This document shows, piece by piece, positions 10,558-20,120 of a stretch of 64,000 nucleotides of DNA. Under the pieces are notes generated by a model. The model was given only the letters and a program-made list of their open reading frames with translations. It was not told where the DNA came from and ran no database searches. Numbering within the stretch: the stretch's first letter is position 1; each line of letters begins with the position of its first letter. Location of the stretch: positions 1,550,001 to 1,614,000 of the forward strand of contig JANQAC010000001.1 of the NCBI GenBank assembly GCA_024707255.1, written 5' to 3'. Position numbers and translations under genes: made by a program. Source of the DNA: Asticcacaulis sp. (GTDB lineage Bacteria > Pseudomonadota > Alphaproteobacteria > Caulobacterales > Caulobacteraceae).

Positions 10558-11091
10558 TTAGCCCTGCAAGGCCGCTTCGGCGCGGACAACCGCCGAAATG
10601 GCATTAACGGTCGAGGCGATACGCAGGGCCGCCTGTATCTGAACCGCGCTGACGCCATGATTGCGCAGAACCTTTTCGTGGCTGTCCATGCACAGGCCGC
10701 AGGCATTGACGGCCGAAACCGCCAGCGACCACAGCTCGAAATCCACCTTATCGACGCCGGGATTGGTCAGGATATTCATGCGCAGGCCGGCGCGCATCTT
10801 TTCATATTCCTTGTTCTGCATCAGGTGCAGGGCGCGGAAATAGACATTGTTCAGCCCCATTATGGCGGCCGCGGCCTTGGCAGCGGTGACGGCTTCCGGC
10901 GTCATGACCTCACTGGCGGCGGCTTCGATATTTTGCACCACCGCCGGCACGCCGATGGCATGGGCGCAGGAGAGGAACGTCCCCCATTTCTGCTGCTCAT
11001 TCAGGACGGTTTCGCCCAGCAGGTTGGTCAGGTTGGACGACAGATCCTTGGCATAGGCGGGGATCAGGCTTTGCAGGGTATCAATGGACAT
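10558..11091 (-). CDS. ahpD: alkylhydroperoxidase AhpD (carboxymuconolactone decarboxylase family)
   Basis: A 177-residue all-alpha protein of the AhpD/CMD family. The active site AVNACGLCMDSHEK carries Cys131, Cys134 and His138, the same layout as mycobacterial AhpD. It works as a disulfide reductase of AhpC or as a weak peroxidase. It is divergent from oxyR with 73 bases between start codons, so a shared OxyR-controlled promoter region is likely. Confidence 0.93.
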   Translation of the reverse strand: MSIDTLQSLIPAYAKDLSSNLTNLLGETVLNEQQKWGTFLSCAHAIGVPAVVQNIEAAASEVMTPEAVTAAKAAAAIMGLNNVYFRALHLMQNKEYEKMRAGLRMNILTNPGVDKVDFELWSLAVSAVNACGLCMDSHEKVLRNHGVSAVQIQAALRIASTVNAISAVVRAEAALQG

Positions 11092-11164
11092 TAGGGAACC
11101 TCAGTGTGCATAGAATGTGATTATGAATTTTGACAATTCAATAAACAAATCTTATCTAGAAATC

Positions 11165-12085
11165 ATGCTCCCAACTCTCAGACAATTGCAATACCTCAAG
11201 CTGCTGGCCGAACATAAGAGCTTCGGCGGCGCGGCGGAAGCGGCCTTCGTGTCGCAGCCGGCGCTGTCCTCCGGTATCGCCGAACTGGAAAAAATCCTGG
11301 GCGTCCGCGTGGTCGATCGGTCGCGCGGGCAGGTGATCCTGACGGCCGTCGGGGAAGAAACACTCAAGCGCTCTGAAGATATCCTGGCGCGCGCCGAAGA
11401 CCTGGTGGAGGCGGCGCGCGGCGCCAATCGTCCCCTGACTGGTCGTTTTCGGCTGGGTGTCATCCCCACGGTTGCCCCCTTCCTGTTGCCCAAGGCCTTG
11501 CGGAAACTGCGCACGGATTTCCCCGACCTCCGCCTCTTCCTGCGTGAGGACCAGACGGCGCGCCTGATCGCCTCGCTGAAATCCGGCGCGCTCGATGCCG
11601 CCGTCATCGCCCTGCCCTATGATCTGGCCGGTCTGGATCACGCTTTTATCTGCAAGGACGAGATCGTGGCCGCCACGCCCTTCGGCCACCGACTGTCTAA
11701 CGCCTCGCATATCGCCCCGGAAGACCTGAAAAACGAGGAACTGATCCTTCTGGAAGATGGCCACTGCCTGCGCGATCATGCCTTGGCCGCCTGTTCCTGG
11801 ACTTCGCCCACCGGCACGTCGGAATCGCTGTCGACCTACGCCGCCAACCACGGCGGCGGCTTCGCGGCCACGTCTCTGAATACGCTGGTGCAGATGGTTG
11901 GCTCCGGCCTGGGCGTTTCTCTGTTGCCGGCCATGGCGGTGGACTCCGGCATGGTGAAAGCCGACGAGGTCTGTGTGCGCCCCCTTGCCTCGGACCATGC
12001 CTTCCGCGATATTGTCGTCATCTGGCGCGCTGGTTCCAGCCGCGCCGCCGAAGCGCGATTGCTGGCCGAAAAGCTCAAGGAGTAG
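11165..12085 (+). CDS. oxyR: hydrogen-peroxide-sensing LysR regulator OxyR
   Basis: A 306-residue LysR-type activator. The N-terminal winged helix (LRQLQYLKLLAEHKSFGGAA, FVSQPALSSGIAELE) is followed by a periplasmic-binding-like sensor domain. The diagnostic sensor cysteines are present as GHCLRDHALAAC (Cys201 and Cys210, spaced as in E. coli Cys199/Cys208), so this is a true peroxide sensor. The start at MLPTLRQLQ was preferred over one 16 codons upstream because LysR proteins begin there. It probably controls the adjacent ahpD, ahpC and ahpF genes. Confidence 0.95.
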   Translation: MLPTLRQLQYLKLLAEHKSFGGAAEAAFVSQPALSSGIAELEKILGVRVVDRSRGQVILTAVGEETLKRSEDILARAEDLVEAARGANRPLTGRFRLGVIPTVAPFLLPKALRKLRTDFPDLRLFLREDQTARLIASLKSGALDAAVIALPYDLAGLDHAFICKDEIVAATPFGHRLSNASHIAPEDLKNEELILLEDGHCLRDHALAACSWTSPTGTSESLSTYAANHGGGFAATSLNTLVQMVGSGLGVSLLPAMAVDSGMVKADEVCVRPLASDHAFRDIVVIWRAGSSRAAEARLLAEKLKE

Positions 12086-12088
12086 AGA

Positions 12089-12508
12089 ATGCGCATCCCC
12101 TGTGCCGCCCTTGCTCTGCTGATGCTGACCGCCTGTTCCAAACCGGCGCCGGAAGAAGCCGCGCCGGCCTCCATTGCCGCACCGCCGCCGGTGGAGGATC
12201 ACTGGCCCGGCAAGTACGAAGGCGACCTGATGGTGCGTATCAGCGGCACGCCCAATGCGCACAAGGTGGTGCTGGTGACAGCGACGGCGGACGGCTGCAC
12301 CGGCGATATCGGCCTGGCTGGCGGCGAACCGGCCAAGGACATATCTCCTGCCGAGCTCAGCCTGACTTTAAAGCCGGATGACAAGACCACCTGCACTATC
12401 GATATCAAAAAAGACGGCGACAAGCTGACGGTCTCCGAAAGCGGCATCTGCACCGTCTATCACGGGCTGGCGTGCAGCTTTAACGGCATGGCGACCAGAC
12501 TGAAATAG
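12089..12508 (+). CDS. small secreted lipoprotein
   Basis: A 139-residue protein with a lipoprotein signal, MRIPCAALALLMLTACSKP (lipobox LTAC), then a Pro/Ala-rich linker and a compact domain with Cys residues in DGCTGDIG, KTTCTID, SGICTVYHGLACSF, suggesting disulfides in the periplasm. I do not recognise the family. It follows oxyR by 3 bases and is probably cotranscribed with it. Confidence 0.75.
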   Translation: MRIPCAALALLMLTACSKPAPEEAAPASIAAPPPVEDHWPGKYEGDLMVRISGTPNAHKVVLVTATADGCTGDIGLAGGEPAKDISPAELSLTLKPDDKTTCTIDIKKDGDKLTVSESGICTVYHGLACSFNGMATRLK

Positions 12509-12889
12509 TCAGAGCGCCAGCGGAACCGCATGTGTCCGCAACCAAGGCTCCAGGACTTCAAAGCGGAAACTGTGCGTGTCGTAAAGACCTGACATGAATG
12601 CCCAAAGATCGTCCTCAGACAGAACGATATCCAGACCGTTGAGGTTCAGAAACATCAACATCGAAGACAAGGCTGTTCGTTTATTACCATCAATAAACGG
12701 ATGATTTTGCGACAGGCTTTCCCATAAGGCCGTCGCTTCCGCGATCAGATTGGCATAATAACCTGTCTGCGGCCGAAACAGGGCGGACTCAAGCTGTCCA
12801 GGATCACGCACACCTGATCCGCCGCCATGACGCAGCAGTTGATCGTCATGCAGCCTGAGAACTTCCCGAACAGTTAGATAGCGCGTCAC
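12509..12889 (-). CDS. Fic/Doc family toxin
   Basis: A 126-residue Doc-type protein. The Fic motif reads HPFIDGNKRTA, and the N-terminal LHDDQLLRHGGGSGVRDPGQLESAL is typical of Doc toxins, which phosphorylate EF-Tu; Gly where Doc usually has Ala (DANKRT) makes the motif intermediate between Doc and AMPylating Fic. The GTG start follows the antitoxin stop codon directly, so the two genes are translationally coupled. It converges with the oxyR-linked lipoprotein gene. Confidence 0.88.
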   Translation of the reverse strand: MTRYLTVREVLRLHDDQLLRHGGGSGVRDPGQLESALFRPQTGYYANLIAEATALWESLSQNHPFIDGNKRTALSSMLMFLNLNGLDIVLSEDDLWAFMSGLYDTHSFRFEVLEPWLRTHAVPLAL

Positions 12890-13123
12890 CTACTTGGCCA
12901 GTTTTTCAAAAACACCGGCGTAGCGATCATGATTGCGCTTCATGAGCATCTCGAAATCGGGTTCAGCTCTTGCTTCCTGTCGTGTTTCAAGCAGCTTGCC
13001 GACAGCCTCCTCGACCAGAGACTGCAACTGACGCCCTTCGGCCTTGGCCAGTGCGCGCAGTTCGGCCAGCAGGGCGCTGTCCATCTGGGTGGCGAATTTC
13101 TCACGGGGCTGATGTTCGGTCAT
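12890..13123 (-). CDS. antitoxin partner of the Fic/Doc toxin
   Basis: A 77-residue protein upstream of the toxin. Its N-terminal half (MDSALLAELRALAKAEGRQLQSLVEEAVGKLL) looks like a ribbon-helix-helix DNA-binding domain and its charged C-terminus (EMLMKRNHDRYAGVFEKLAK) could neutralise the toxin. The start MTEHQPREK has an AGGAG site 6 bases upstream. By analogy with other type II modules it should autorepress the operon. It is not an obvious Phd protein, so the pairing rests on gene order. Confidence 0.78.
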   Translation of the reverse strand: MTEHQPREKFATQMDSALLAELRALAKAEGRQLQSLVEEAVGKLLETRQEARAEPDFEMLMKRNHDRYAGVFEKLAK

Positions 13124-13166
13124 GGCTATCTCCTGACTGCATCTTATCATGAAATTTCATGACAAG

Positions 13167-15179
13167 CTACATATCAGGCACATTCGCTTTCAATTCGTCC
13201 AGCCAGATTTTCGCATTACCATCACTCGGCGCACGCCAGTCGCCGCGCGGAGAGAGAGCGCCGCCGGAGATCAGCTTTGGTCCATTCGGCACGGCTGAGC
13301 GCTTGAACTGCGAGATCGTGAAGAAGCGGAACAGGAACAGCTCCAGCCATTTCCGGATTTCCGGAAGCGTATATTTGTCTTTCCACGCCTGCCATGCCAG
13401 GAAGGCCACCTTGGACGGCTTGAGGCCATAGCGCGTAATGTAATAGAGATTGAAATCCTGAAGCTCATAAGGCCCGACCTTGTCCTCGGTCTTCTGGATG
13501 ACACCCGCCTCGATCGGCACCAATTCGGGCGAGATTTCGCGCTCCAGCACCGATTGCAGGATACGCCCGGTTTTCGCGTCAAACTCCTTTTTCGCCGCCC
13601 AGCGGATCAGGTGCTGGATCAGGGTTTTCGGCGCGCCGCAATTGACATTGTAATGGCTCATATGGTCGCCGACGCCATAGGTGCACCAGCCGAGCGCCAG
13701 TTCGCTGAGATCACCCGTGCCGACGACAAAACCCTTCTTTTCGCCAGCCAGCCGGAAGAGAAAATCCGTGCGCAAGCCGGCCTGGACGTTCTCGAAATTG
13801 ACATCGTAAACGCGCTCACCGCGTGAGAACGGATGGCCGATATCCATCAGCATCCGTTTGGCCGCCGGGCGAATATCCAGCACTTCGGCGGAAATTCCCA
13901 GTGCTTTCATCAGCTTCATGGCGTCATTGCGCGAACCGGTCGAGGTGCCGAAGCCCGGCATGGTATAGCCGTGGATATTGGCGCGCGGCAGACCCAACCG
14001 ATCAAATGCCTTGCAGGCCACGATCAGGGCGTGGGTCGAATCCAGACCGCCGGAAATACCGATAACGACATTCTGTGTGTGACTGGTGGCAAGCCGCTGC
14101 ATCAGGCCGTGGACCTGAATATTGAAGGCTTCGTAGCAGTCTTCATCCAGCCGCTCCGGATCCGTCGGCACGTAGGGGAAGCGCGGCACCTGGCGATGGA
14201 AGTCAGTCAAGGTGTGGGGTGTGTAGGAAAAGGTCCGGAACATATCCTGGCTGGCTTTGGAAAAAACGCGAGCATCATTAAAAGTGCCATTTCGTAGCCT
14301 GTCTTGCACAATACGATGTACGTCAACATCGGCAAATGTGATGCTGTCCGACATAAAGCGTTCACCTTCTGCCAGCAGATCGCCCAGTTCATAGATCAGA
14401 GACTGACCATCCCAAGCGAGGTCTGTGGTGGATTCTCCGGGGCCCGCAGCACTGTATGCATAGGCGCACATCAAACGCTCTGAAGTAGCTGCGCAAAGCC
14501 GTTTTCTGGAGCGGGATTTCCCTATTACGACTGGTGATGCGGATAGATTTACAATTATTGTCGCCCCGTTCAGAGCTAGACGGGTTGAAGGCGTAACAGG
14601 TGACCAAACGTCCTCACAAATTTCCACACCAAAGCTGAAAGCTTCAAAACCATAGGCCCTGAAAACGGGTACGTTGGAGTCAACAAAGATTGCATACCCC
14701 CTTCCTTTGGAATCCTTCAGCATAGGAGTCTCGCCCATTAACTGGGAGCCGGACGCAAAGTACCGCTTTTCATAATATTCACGATAATTTGGAAGGTATG
14801 TTTTGGGCGCTATGCCTATGCAATGGCCGCGATGTACAACGGCTGCGCAATTATAAACGGCACCGTTGATGATAAGCGGAACGCCTACCACAAGCACCGA
14901 TCTTATGTTCTCCGTCTCGACAATAAGGGTTTCGAGGGCATCTTCGCAGCTTTTAAGCAAGAGCTCCTGCGTAAACAAATCATCGATGGCGTAAGCTGAA
15001 AGCGATAATTCCGGAAAAACAACCAGATCGGCGCCGGCGTCATCCGCGCGTTTGGCCAGAGATAGATGTTCCGCCAGATTAGCCTGCGGATCGGCGATAT
15101 GCACCCTCGGTGTTACACAGGCGATACGAACGAAGCCGTGAGAAGCCGGCGAAAAGAAGTTTTGCATTTTTTCGGTCAT
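13167..15179 (-). CDS. nadE: glutamine-dependent NAD+ synthetase NadE
   Basis: A 670-residue enzyme of the last step of NAD synthesis (nicotinate adenine dinucleotide plus glutamine plus ATP). The N-terminal nitrilase-type glutaminase domain carries the catalytic set Glu ([17 protein letters not shown]), Lys ([11 protein letters not shown]) and Cys ([10 protein letters not shown]); the C-terminal synthetase domain has the P-loop [12 protein letters not shown]. The start at MTEKMQNFF is within the family norm, with an alternative at MQNFF. The 5' part (about 14260-15180) is visibly more AT-rich than the 3' part. Confidence 0.96.
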   Translation of the reverse strand: MTEKMQNFFSPASHGFVRIACVTPRVHIADPQANLAEHLSLAKRADDAGADLVVFPELSLSAYAIDDLFTQELLLKSCEDALETLIVETENIRSVLVVGVPLIINGAVYNCAAVVHRGHCIGIAPKTYLPNYREYYEKRYFASGSQLMGETPMLKDSKGRGYAIFVDSNVPVFRAYGFEAFSFGVEICEDVWSPVTPSTRLALNGATIIVNLSASPVVIGKSRSRKRLCAATSERLMCAYAYSAAGPGESTTDLAWDGQSLIYELGDLLAEGERFMSDSITFADVDVHRIVQDRLRNGTFNDARVFSKASQDMFRTFSYTPHTLTDFHRQVPRFPYVPTDPERLDEDCYEAFNIQVHGLMQRLATSHTQNVVIGISGGLDSTHALIVACKAFDRLGLPRANIHGYTMPGFGTSTGSRNDAMKLMKALGISAEVLDIRPAAKRMLMDIGHPFSRGERVYDVNFENVQAGLRTDFLFRLAGEKKGFVVGTGDLSELALGWCTYGVGDHMSHYNVNCGAPKTLIQHLIRWAAKKEFDAKTGRILQSVLEREISPELVPIEAGVIQKTEDKVGPYELQDFNLYYITRYGLKPSKVAFLAWQAWKDKYTLPEIRKWLELFLFRFFTISQFKRSAVPNGPKLISGGALSPRGDWRAPSDGNAKIWLDELKANVPDM

Positions 15180-15394
15180 TTTGGCCAACCCGGATTCAAT
15201 ATTTGTTATTAATGACAGATGATAACGAATTATATAAGAAGAATATCCGGATTTTGCCCGCAAATTTGGTCAATTTGGCCAACGTAATAATTGAATCGAT
15301 TATTTTAGTTGTATTTGAAACCATTTGACTTTTTTGCGCCCTCTCCCATTTTTTCAAAGCCATGCCCCGTCCCCTCTGATAAGGGAGCGCCATC

Positions 15395-16597
15395 ATGACC
15401 GTGACCTTTTCAGATATCGAAGCCGCTGCCGAACGCATAAAGGGCCATGTCGTGCGCACGCCGTGCGCCTTTTCCCAGCGCCTCAGCGCCGCCACGAAGA
15501 CGAAGCTCTGGCTGAAGGCGGAAAACCAGCAATATACCTCGGCCTTCAAGGAACGCGGCGCGCTCAACAAGCTGCTGCAACTAAGCGCGGATGAACGCCA
15601 TCGCGGTGTCTTCGCCGCCTCCGCCGGCAATCACGCGCAAGGGGTGGCCTGGCACGCCCAGCGCCTCGGCATCCCCGCCACCATAGTCATGCCGATCGGC
15701 ACGCCCTTCGTGAAGGTGGAAAAGACGCGCGGCTATGGTGCCGAGGTGGTGATCGAAGGCCACAGCTATGATGAGGCCTCGGTCATCGCGCAGAAACTGT
15801 GCGCTGAAAAAGGCGGCGTGTATGTCCATCCGTTCAATGACGAACAGGTTCTGACCGGCCAGGGCACCCTGGTCATGGAAATGCTGGAAGACGTGCCGGA
15901 ACTGGATGTCATTCTGGTGCCGATCGGTGGCGGCGGTCTGATCGCTGGTGCCGCCATCGCCGCCAAGGCAATGAAGCCGTGGATCAAGATCATCGGCGTC
16001 GAAGCCGCCATGTTCCCCTCCTTCACCGCCCGCCGGCGGGGGATGCCAATCCCGATGGGCGGCGCCACGATTGCCGAGGGTATCGCGGTGAAGGAGGTGG
16101 GAAACATCAGCTTCACCCTCGCCAATCCGCTGGTCGACGACGTGCTGATCATCGATGAGGCCGATTTCGAGCACGCCATCGCGGCGCTCGCTAATATCGA
16201 AAAGACCGTCACCGAAGGCGCCGGCGCCGCCGGCCTGGCTGCCGTGATGCGCTACCCGGAGCGCTTCGAGGGCCTGAATGTCGGCCTGATCCTCTGCGGC
16301 GGCAATATCGACCTGCGCCTTCTGGCCTCGGTGCTCCAGCGCGAACTGGTCCGCGAAAAACGCCTTGTCACCTATCGAATCTTAGGCGACGATCGCCCCG
16401 GCATGTTATCGCGCATGGCCGATGTCATCTCGCAAAAAGGCGGGAATATCGTCGATGTGGCGCATAACCGCCTGGTGCTCGATGTCCCCGCCAAGGGGGC
16501 GGAGTTCGACATCATGGTGGAGACGCAAGGCCCGCGTCATGCCTTTGAAATTTCAGAAGCCCTCAGGAGCACCGGATATGCGCTACGGATGGACTAA
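15395..16597 (+). CDS. ilvA: threonine ammonia-lyase (PLP-dependent, with ACT domain)
   Basis: Deaminates L-threonine to 2-oxobutanoate, the entry step to isoleucine. The 400-residue protein has the PLP lysine in NQQYTSAFKERGALNKL, the Asn loop SAGNHAQG, the phosphate-binding loop PIGGGGLIAG and a C-terminal ACT-like domain (TYRILGDDRPGMLSRMADV). The length of 400 residues with one ACT domain is typical of the shorter bacterial form. Its 3' end overlaps the next gene's start by 20 bases. Confidence 0.94.
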   Translation: MTVTFSDIEAAAERIKGHVVRTPCAFSQRLSAATKTKLWLKAENQQYTSAFKERGALNKLLQLSADERHRGVFAASAGNHAQGVAWHAQRLGIPATIVMPIGTPFVKVEKTRGYGAEVVIEGHSYDEASVIAQKLCAEKGGVYVHPFNDEQVLTGQGTLVMEMLEDVPELDVILVPIGGGGLIAGAAIAAKAMKPWIKIIGVEAAMFPSFTARRRGMPIPMGGATIAEGIAVKEVGNISFTLANPLVDDVLIIDEADFEHAIAALANIEKTVTEGAGAAGLAAVMRYPERFEGLNVGLILCGGNIDLRLLASVLQRELVREKRLVTYRILGDDRPGMLSRMADVISQKGGNIVDVAHNRLVLDVPAKGAEFDIMVETQGPRHAFEISEALRSTGYALRMD

Positions 16598-17075
16598 AAA
16601 AGCCACCATTTTCGCTCTCGCTTTCATTCTTACCGCATGTGGACAAGCCATGGACAAGACAAACGCCCAAACCGTTTCCGAACAGAACTTGCAAAAAGGT
16701 CAGGAATTTCTGACCCAGACCGCCAAGGTGCCGGGCGTTTCAGTGCTCCCCTCCGGCGTGATGTATAAGATCATCTCGCGCTCGCCCAATCCCGGCGCAC
16801 AGCCGACTGTGGCCGATAACGTCACCATCAATTACGAAGGCAAGCTGCTGGATGGTTCGGTTTTTGATTCCTCGTATCAACGGAATGAGCCGGCCAATTT
16901 CCCGCTCGGTCGCCTGATCCCGGCGTGGCAGCAGGTCATTCCGCTGATGCATGTCGGCGACGAGATCGTCCTCTACACGCCGCCAACCTCAGCCTATGGC
17001 GAGCGCGACCTGGGCGAAATCCCGCCCAATTCGACCCTGATCTTCCGCGTGCAACTGCTGGGGATCAACCAGTAA
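16578..17075 (+). CDS. FKBP-type peptidyl-prolyl isomerase lipoprotein, copy 1
   Basis: A 165-residue envelope isomerase. The signal MRYGWTKKATIFALAFILTACGQ ends in a lipobox (LTAC). The FKBP core follows: VTINYEGKLLDGSVFDSSY, FPLGRLIPAWQQVIPLMHVGDEIVLYTPP, YGERDLGEIPPNSTLIFRVQLL. The ATG at 16578 lies within the end of ilvA and is the only start giving a signal peptide. The next gene is a close paralogue, overlapping by one base (TAATG). Confidence 0.92.
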   Translation: MRYGWTKKATIFALAFILTACGQAMDKTNAQTVSEQNLQKGQEFLTQTAKVPGVSVLPSGVMYKIISRSPNPGAQPTVADNVTINYEGKLLDGSVFDSSYQRNEPANFPLGRLIPAWQQVIPLMHVGDEIVLYTPPTSAYGERDLGEIPPNSTLIFRVQLLGINQ

Positions 17076-17590
17076 TGCGCCTCGTCTCCATCGCTGCCCT
17101 GGCTGGCATCCTTGCCTTGACGGCGTGCGGTCCGTCGCAGGATACTGCGGCCCAGCTTGAAGCCATGCAGGCGTCGGCCGATGCCGCCGCGGCGCAGAAC
17201 CTGAAGGACGGCGAGGCCTATCTGGCCGATATCGCCAAGCAACCGGGCATCATCAAGCTGCCTTCGGGCGTGATGTACAAGATCGTTTCGCGCAGCCCTA
17301 ATCCCGGCCCGCAGCCGACAATCAACGACACGGTTAAGATCAATTACGAAGGCAAGCTGCTCAATGGCCATGTCTTCGACTCGTCCTATGCCCGCAATCA
17401 GCCGGCCGATTTCCCGCTCTCCCGCCTGGTGCCGGCCTGGCAGGAGGTTATCCCGCTGCTGCATGTCGGCGACGAAGTGACGCTCTATACACCACCCAGC
17501 CAAGGCTATGGCGAGCGCGACATGGGCGAGATCCCGCCCAATTCGACCCTGATCTTCCGCATTCAGTTGCTGGGTGTGCAGGGGAAGTAA
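17075..17590 (+). CDS. FKBP-type peptidyl-prolyl isomerase lipoprotein, copy 2
   Basis: A 171-residue paralogue of the preceding gene with its own lipoprotein signal (MRLVSIAALAGILALTACGP) and the same FKBP core (VKINYEGKLLNGHVFDSSY, PAWQEVIPLLHVGDEVTLYTPP, YGERDMGEIPPNSTLIF). The N-terminal linker is longer and Ala/Gln-rich. The arrangement indicates a tandem duplication; both products should act in the periplasm on protein folding. Confidence 0.92.
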   Translation: MRLVSIAALAGILALTACGPSQDTAAQLEAMQASADAAAAQNLKDGEAYLADIAKQPGIIKLPSGVMYKIVSRSPNPGPQPTINDTVKINYEGKLLNGHVFDSSYARNQPADFPLSRLVPAWQEVIPLLHVGDEVTLYTPPSQGYGERDMGEIPPNSTLIFRIQLLGVQGK

Positions 17591-18332
17591 ATGGATTTTC
17601 TGCCGGACGTACCTGTCGAATATGTCAGCGCCCGGCTGGAAGCGGCGGGCGGCAATGAGATCGCCAGCGGCAAACTGGCCAGTCCCGAAAGTTCCGCCGC
17701 TCTGGCTGTCAACTGCTTTGGCTGGTTCCATGGCCGCCCGGCGCAACGGCCACCTTTTGGCGAACTGCAAGCCGGCTTTCCCGCTCTGGAAGTCGATATC
17801 GAATATTGCGCACGCTTCCCGTGGTCTGGGGGTCGTCATCCCTGGCTCGACGCGGCCGTTGTGACGAAAACGCATCTGATTGGCATCGAATCCAAGCGGT
17901 TTGAACCCTTCCGCGACAAGAAGGTGGTGTCTCTTTCTGATGCCTATGATCGACCCGTCTGGGGGGATGAGATGGCACCATTTGAAACCATGCGGGATGA
18001 TCTGCGCAGCGGAAGCCAGCGCTTTGATTATCTGGACGCGGCCCAGTTGGTTAAACACGCATTCGGGCTGGTCACGGATGGGCGTCGAAAGGGTCTGAAG
18101 CCCGCCCTTGTCTATCTTTTTCGCCGAGCCAGCGCAGCGCGATGGCAAGATGATCGAAGCTGCGGCTCACGTCCAGCACAGATCAGAAATCGCCAGATTT
18201 GCCAAAGCTGTTGATGGCGCGGCCGTGGCATTCCACGCTTTGAGTTATCGTGATTGGTTGATATCATGGCCACTGGCTGACGGTGACCTTATAACTCATC
18301 AAAAGGCCATCCTGTCGGCATTTCAACCTTAA
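17591..18332 (+). CDS. PD-(D/E)XK nuclease-like protein (PGN_0703-like), one frame break
   Basis: A protein of about 246 residues once a frame break near 18118 is repaired: one T too many in a run of five; with four T the sequence reads LVYLFAEP and continues to FQP at 18332. The segment WLDAAVVTKTHLIGIESKRFEPF has the Asp...Glu-x-Lys spacing of PD-(D/E)XK nucleases and resembles the PGN_0703-type putative restriction endonucleases. No methyltransferase lies beside it, so a restriction role is not supported by context. It starts directly after the FKBP stop codon. Confidence 0.62.
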
Positions 18333-18379
18333 GCCCATACCTGTCCTGTTATGGGTGCAGGGTGCAAGCACCCTGCGTC

Positions 18380-19984
18380 TTACCCTTTAATACGCTTGAT
18401 CAACGCCGTGGTGCTCGGATCATGCGCGGCGATTTCACTGCCGGTGATGTCCTTCAGCACATTGACACCGAGGGTCTTGCCGAGTTCAACGCCCCACTGA
18501 TCGAAGCTGTTCAGCCCCATGACGATGCCTTCAACAAAGGTCTTGTGCTCGTACATGGCCAGCAGGGCGCCCAGCGTTTCCGGCGTCAGTTCGTTGAGCA
18601 ACACCGTGGTTGACGGCTTGTTGCCGGGGCAGACCTTTTGCGGCGCGATCTGGGCGGTCTTGGCGTCATCAAAGCCAAGCTTGCGGCATTCGGCTTCCGA
18701 AGTTTCCAGCGACTTGCCGACCATGAAGGCCTCGCCTTGCGCGATGACGTTAGACAGCAGCTTCTGCTGCATGTCGGTCGACGCCTCGGCATTATGCTGC
18801 GCAGCAATCAGCTCCAGCGGCACGATGTCTTCCGACTGGTGCAACATCTGGAAGAAGGCGTGCTGGGCGTTGGTGCCTTCATCGCCGAAGACCACCGGGC
18901 AGGTCTGCGTATCGAGCAGTTCACCGGTCGGCGAGGTGCGTTTGCCGTTCGATTCCATCTCCAGTTGCTGCAGGAAGGCGGCGAGGCGGCGCAGACGGTG
19001 AACATAGGGGATGACGGCGCGAGACGGGCGGCCGAGGCCAATGCGGTTATAGAGTTGGGCGGCGGCCAGCAGGACGGGGGCATTCTTTTCCAGCGGCGCG
19101 GTCAGGAAGTGCTGGTCCATCTCATGCGCGCCCTTGAGCAGGCGCTCATAGACGTCGTATCCGGCGGCGATGATGACCGACAGCGAAACGGCCGACCACA
19201 GCGAATAACGGCCGCCGACCCAGTCCTTGAAGCCGAAGACGCGATCGGCCGGGATGCCGTAGGCGCCGGTTTTATCAGGTGCGGCGGAGACGGCGGCGAG
19301 GTGCTTCTTGGAGGCTTCCTCACCCAGTCCCTTGATCAGCCAGTCGCGCGCGGCCAGGAAGTTGGCCAGGGTTTCCTGGGTGGTGAAGGTCTTGGAAACG
19401 GCGATGACCAGGGTTTCGGCCGGATCGAGGCCGGCGGTGGCCAGGGCCAGTTCGGAACCGTCGACATTGGCGACAAAGCGGATATCGATTTGCGGGTTGA
19501 GCGGCACCAGGCCGTGCCAGACGAGACGCGGGCCGAGGTCGGAACCGCCGATGCCGATATGGATGATGGTCTTGAAAGGCTTACCGGTAGCGCCGGTGAT
19601 GGCGCCTGAGCGGATGCCATCGGCATAGGCTTTCATGGCGTCACGGGCGGTCTTGACGTCGGACGTGATCTCCGGCCCGCGCAGTCGCAGGTTTTCCGCG
19701 TCGGAATCGCGCAGGGCGACGTGCAGCACGGCGCGGCCTTCGGAAACATTGATTTCCTTGCCCGTCCACATCTTCTCGCGCGCCTCGGTGATGCCGGATT
19801 GCGCCACGGCAGCGATGGTGGCCTCGAAACCGGCCTTCGACCAGCTCTGCTTCGACACATCGATGAAGAGCCCGGCGACATTGAGGCTCATGCGCGACAA
19901 CCGATCCGGATCGGCCGCGAACTGGTCAACGATTTTGAGGTGGGCGTCGGCGGCGGCCTGGGTTTTCAGGGCATCAAGGGTCAT
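18380..19984 (-). CDS. pgi: glucose-6-phosphate isomerase
   Basis: Interconverts glucose-6-phosphate and fructose-6-phosphate. The 534-residue protein has the two family signatures, FVANVDGSEL/VSKTFTTQETLAN and the C-terminal GLNSFDQWGVELGK, plus the SIS-domain segment IGIGGSDLGPRL. The start MTLDALKTQ has a GGAG site and was preferred over an ATG 17 codons upstream. Single gene, convergent with the nuclease-like gene. Confidence 0.96.
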   Translation of the reverse strand: MTLDALKTQAAADAHLKIVDQFAADPDRLSRMSLNVAGLFIDVSKQSWSKAGFEATIAAVAQSGITEAREKMWTGKEINVSEGRAVLHVALRDSDAENLRLRGPEITSDVKTARDAMKAYADGIRSGAITGATGKPFKTIIHIGIGGSDLGPRLVWHGLVPLNPQIDIRFVANVDGSELALATAGLDPAETLVIAVSKTFTTQETLANFLAARDWLIKGLGEEASKKHLAAVSAAPDKTGAYGIPADRVFGFKDWVGGRYSLWSAVSLSVIIAAGYDVYERLLKGAHEMDQHFLTAPLEKNAPVLLAAAQLYNRIGLGRPSRAVIPYVHRLRRLAAFLQQLEMESNGKRTSPTGELLDTQTCPVVFGDEGTNAQHAFFQMLHQSEDIVPLELIAAQHNAEASTDMQQKLLSNVIAQGEAFMVGKSLETSEAECRKLGFDDAKTAQIAPQKVCPGNKPSTTVLLNELTPETLGALLAMYEHKTFVEGIVMGLNSFDQWGVELGKTLGVNVLKDITGSEIAAHDPSTTALIKRIKG

Positions 19985-20120
19985 GGTCGGCTCCGGTGGT
20001 CCATGGTGCGGGAAAGAATTTTGAGCGGACTCCATGTCAAGCTTTTGGCCAGCCGTAAAGCGCTTATTTGCCGCCCGTCCTGAATTGACTTTCGCTGTTT
20101 CAGGATTGGTCCCATGCCTA

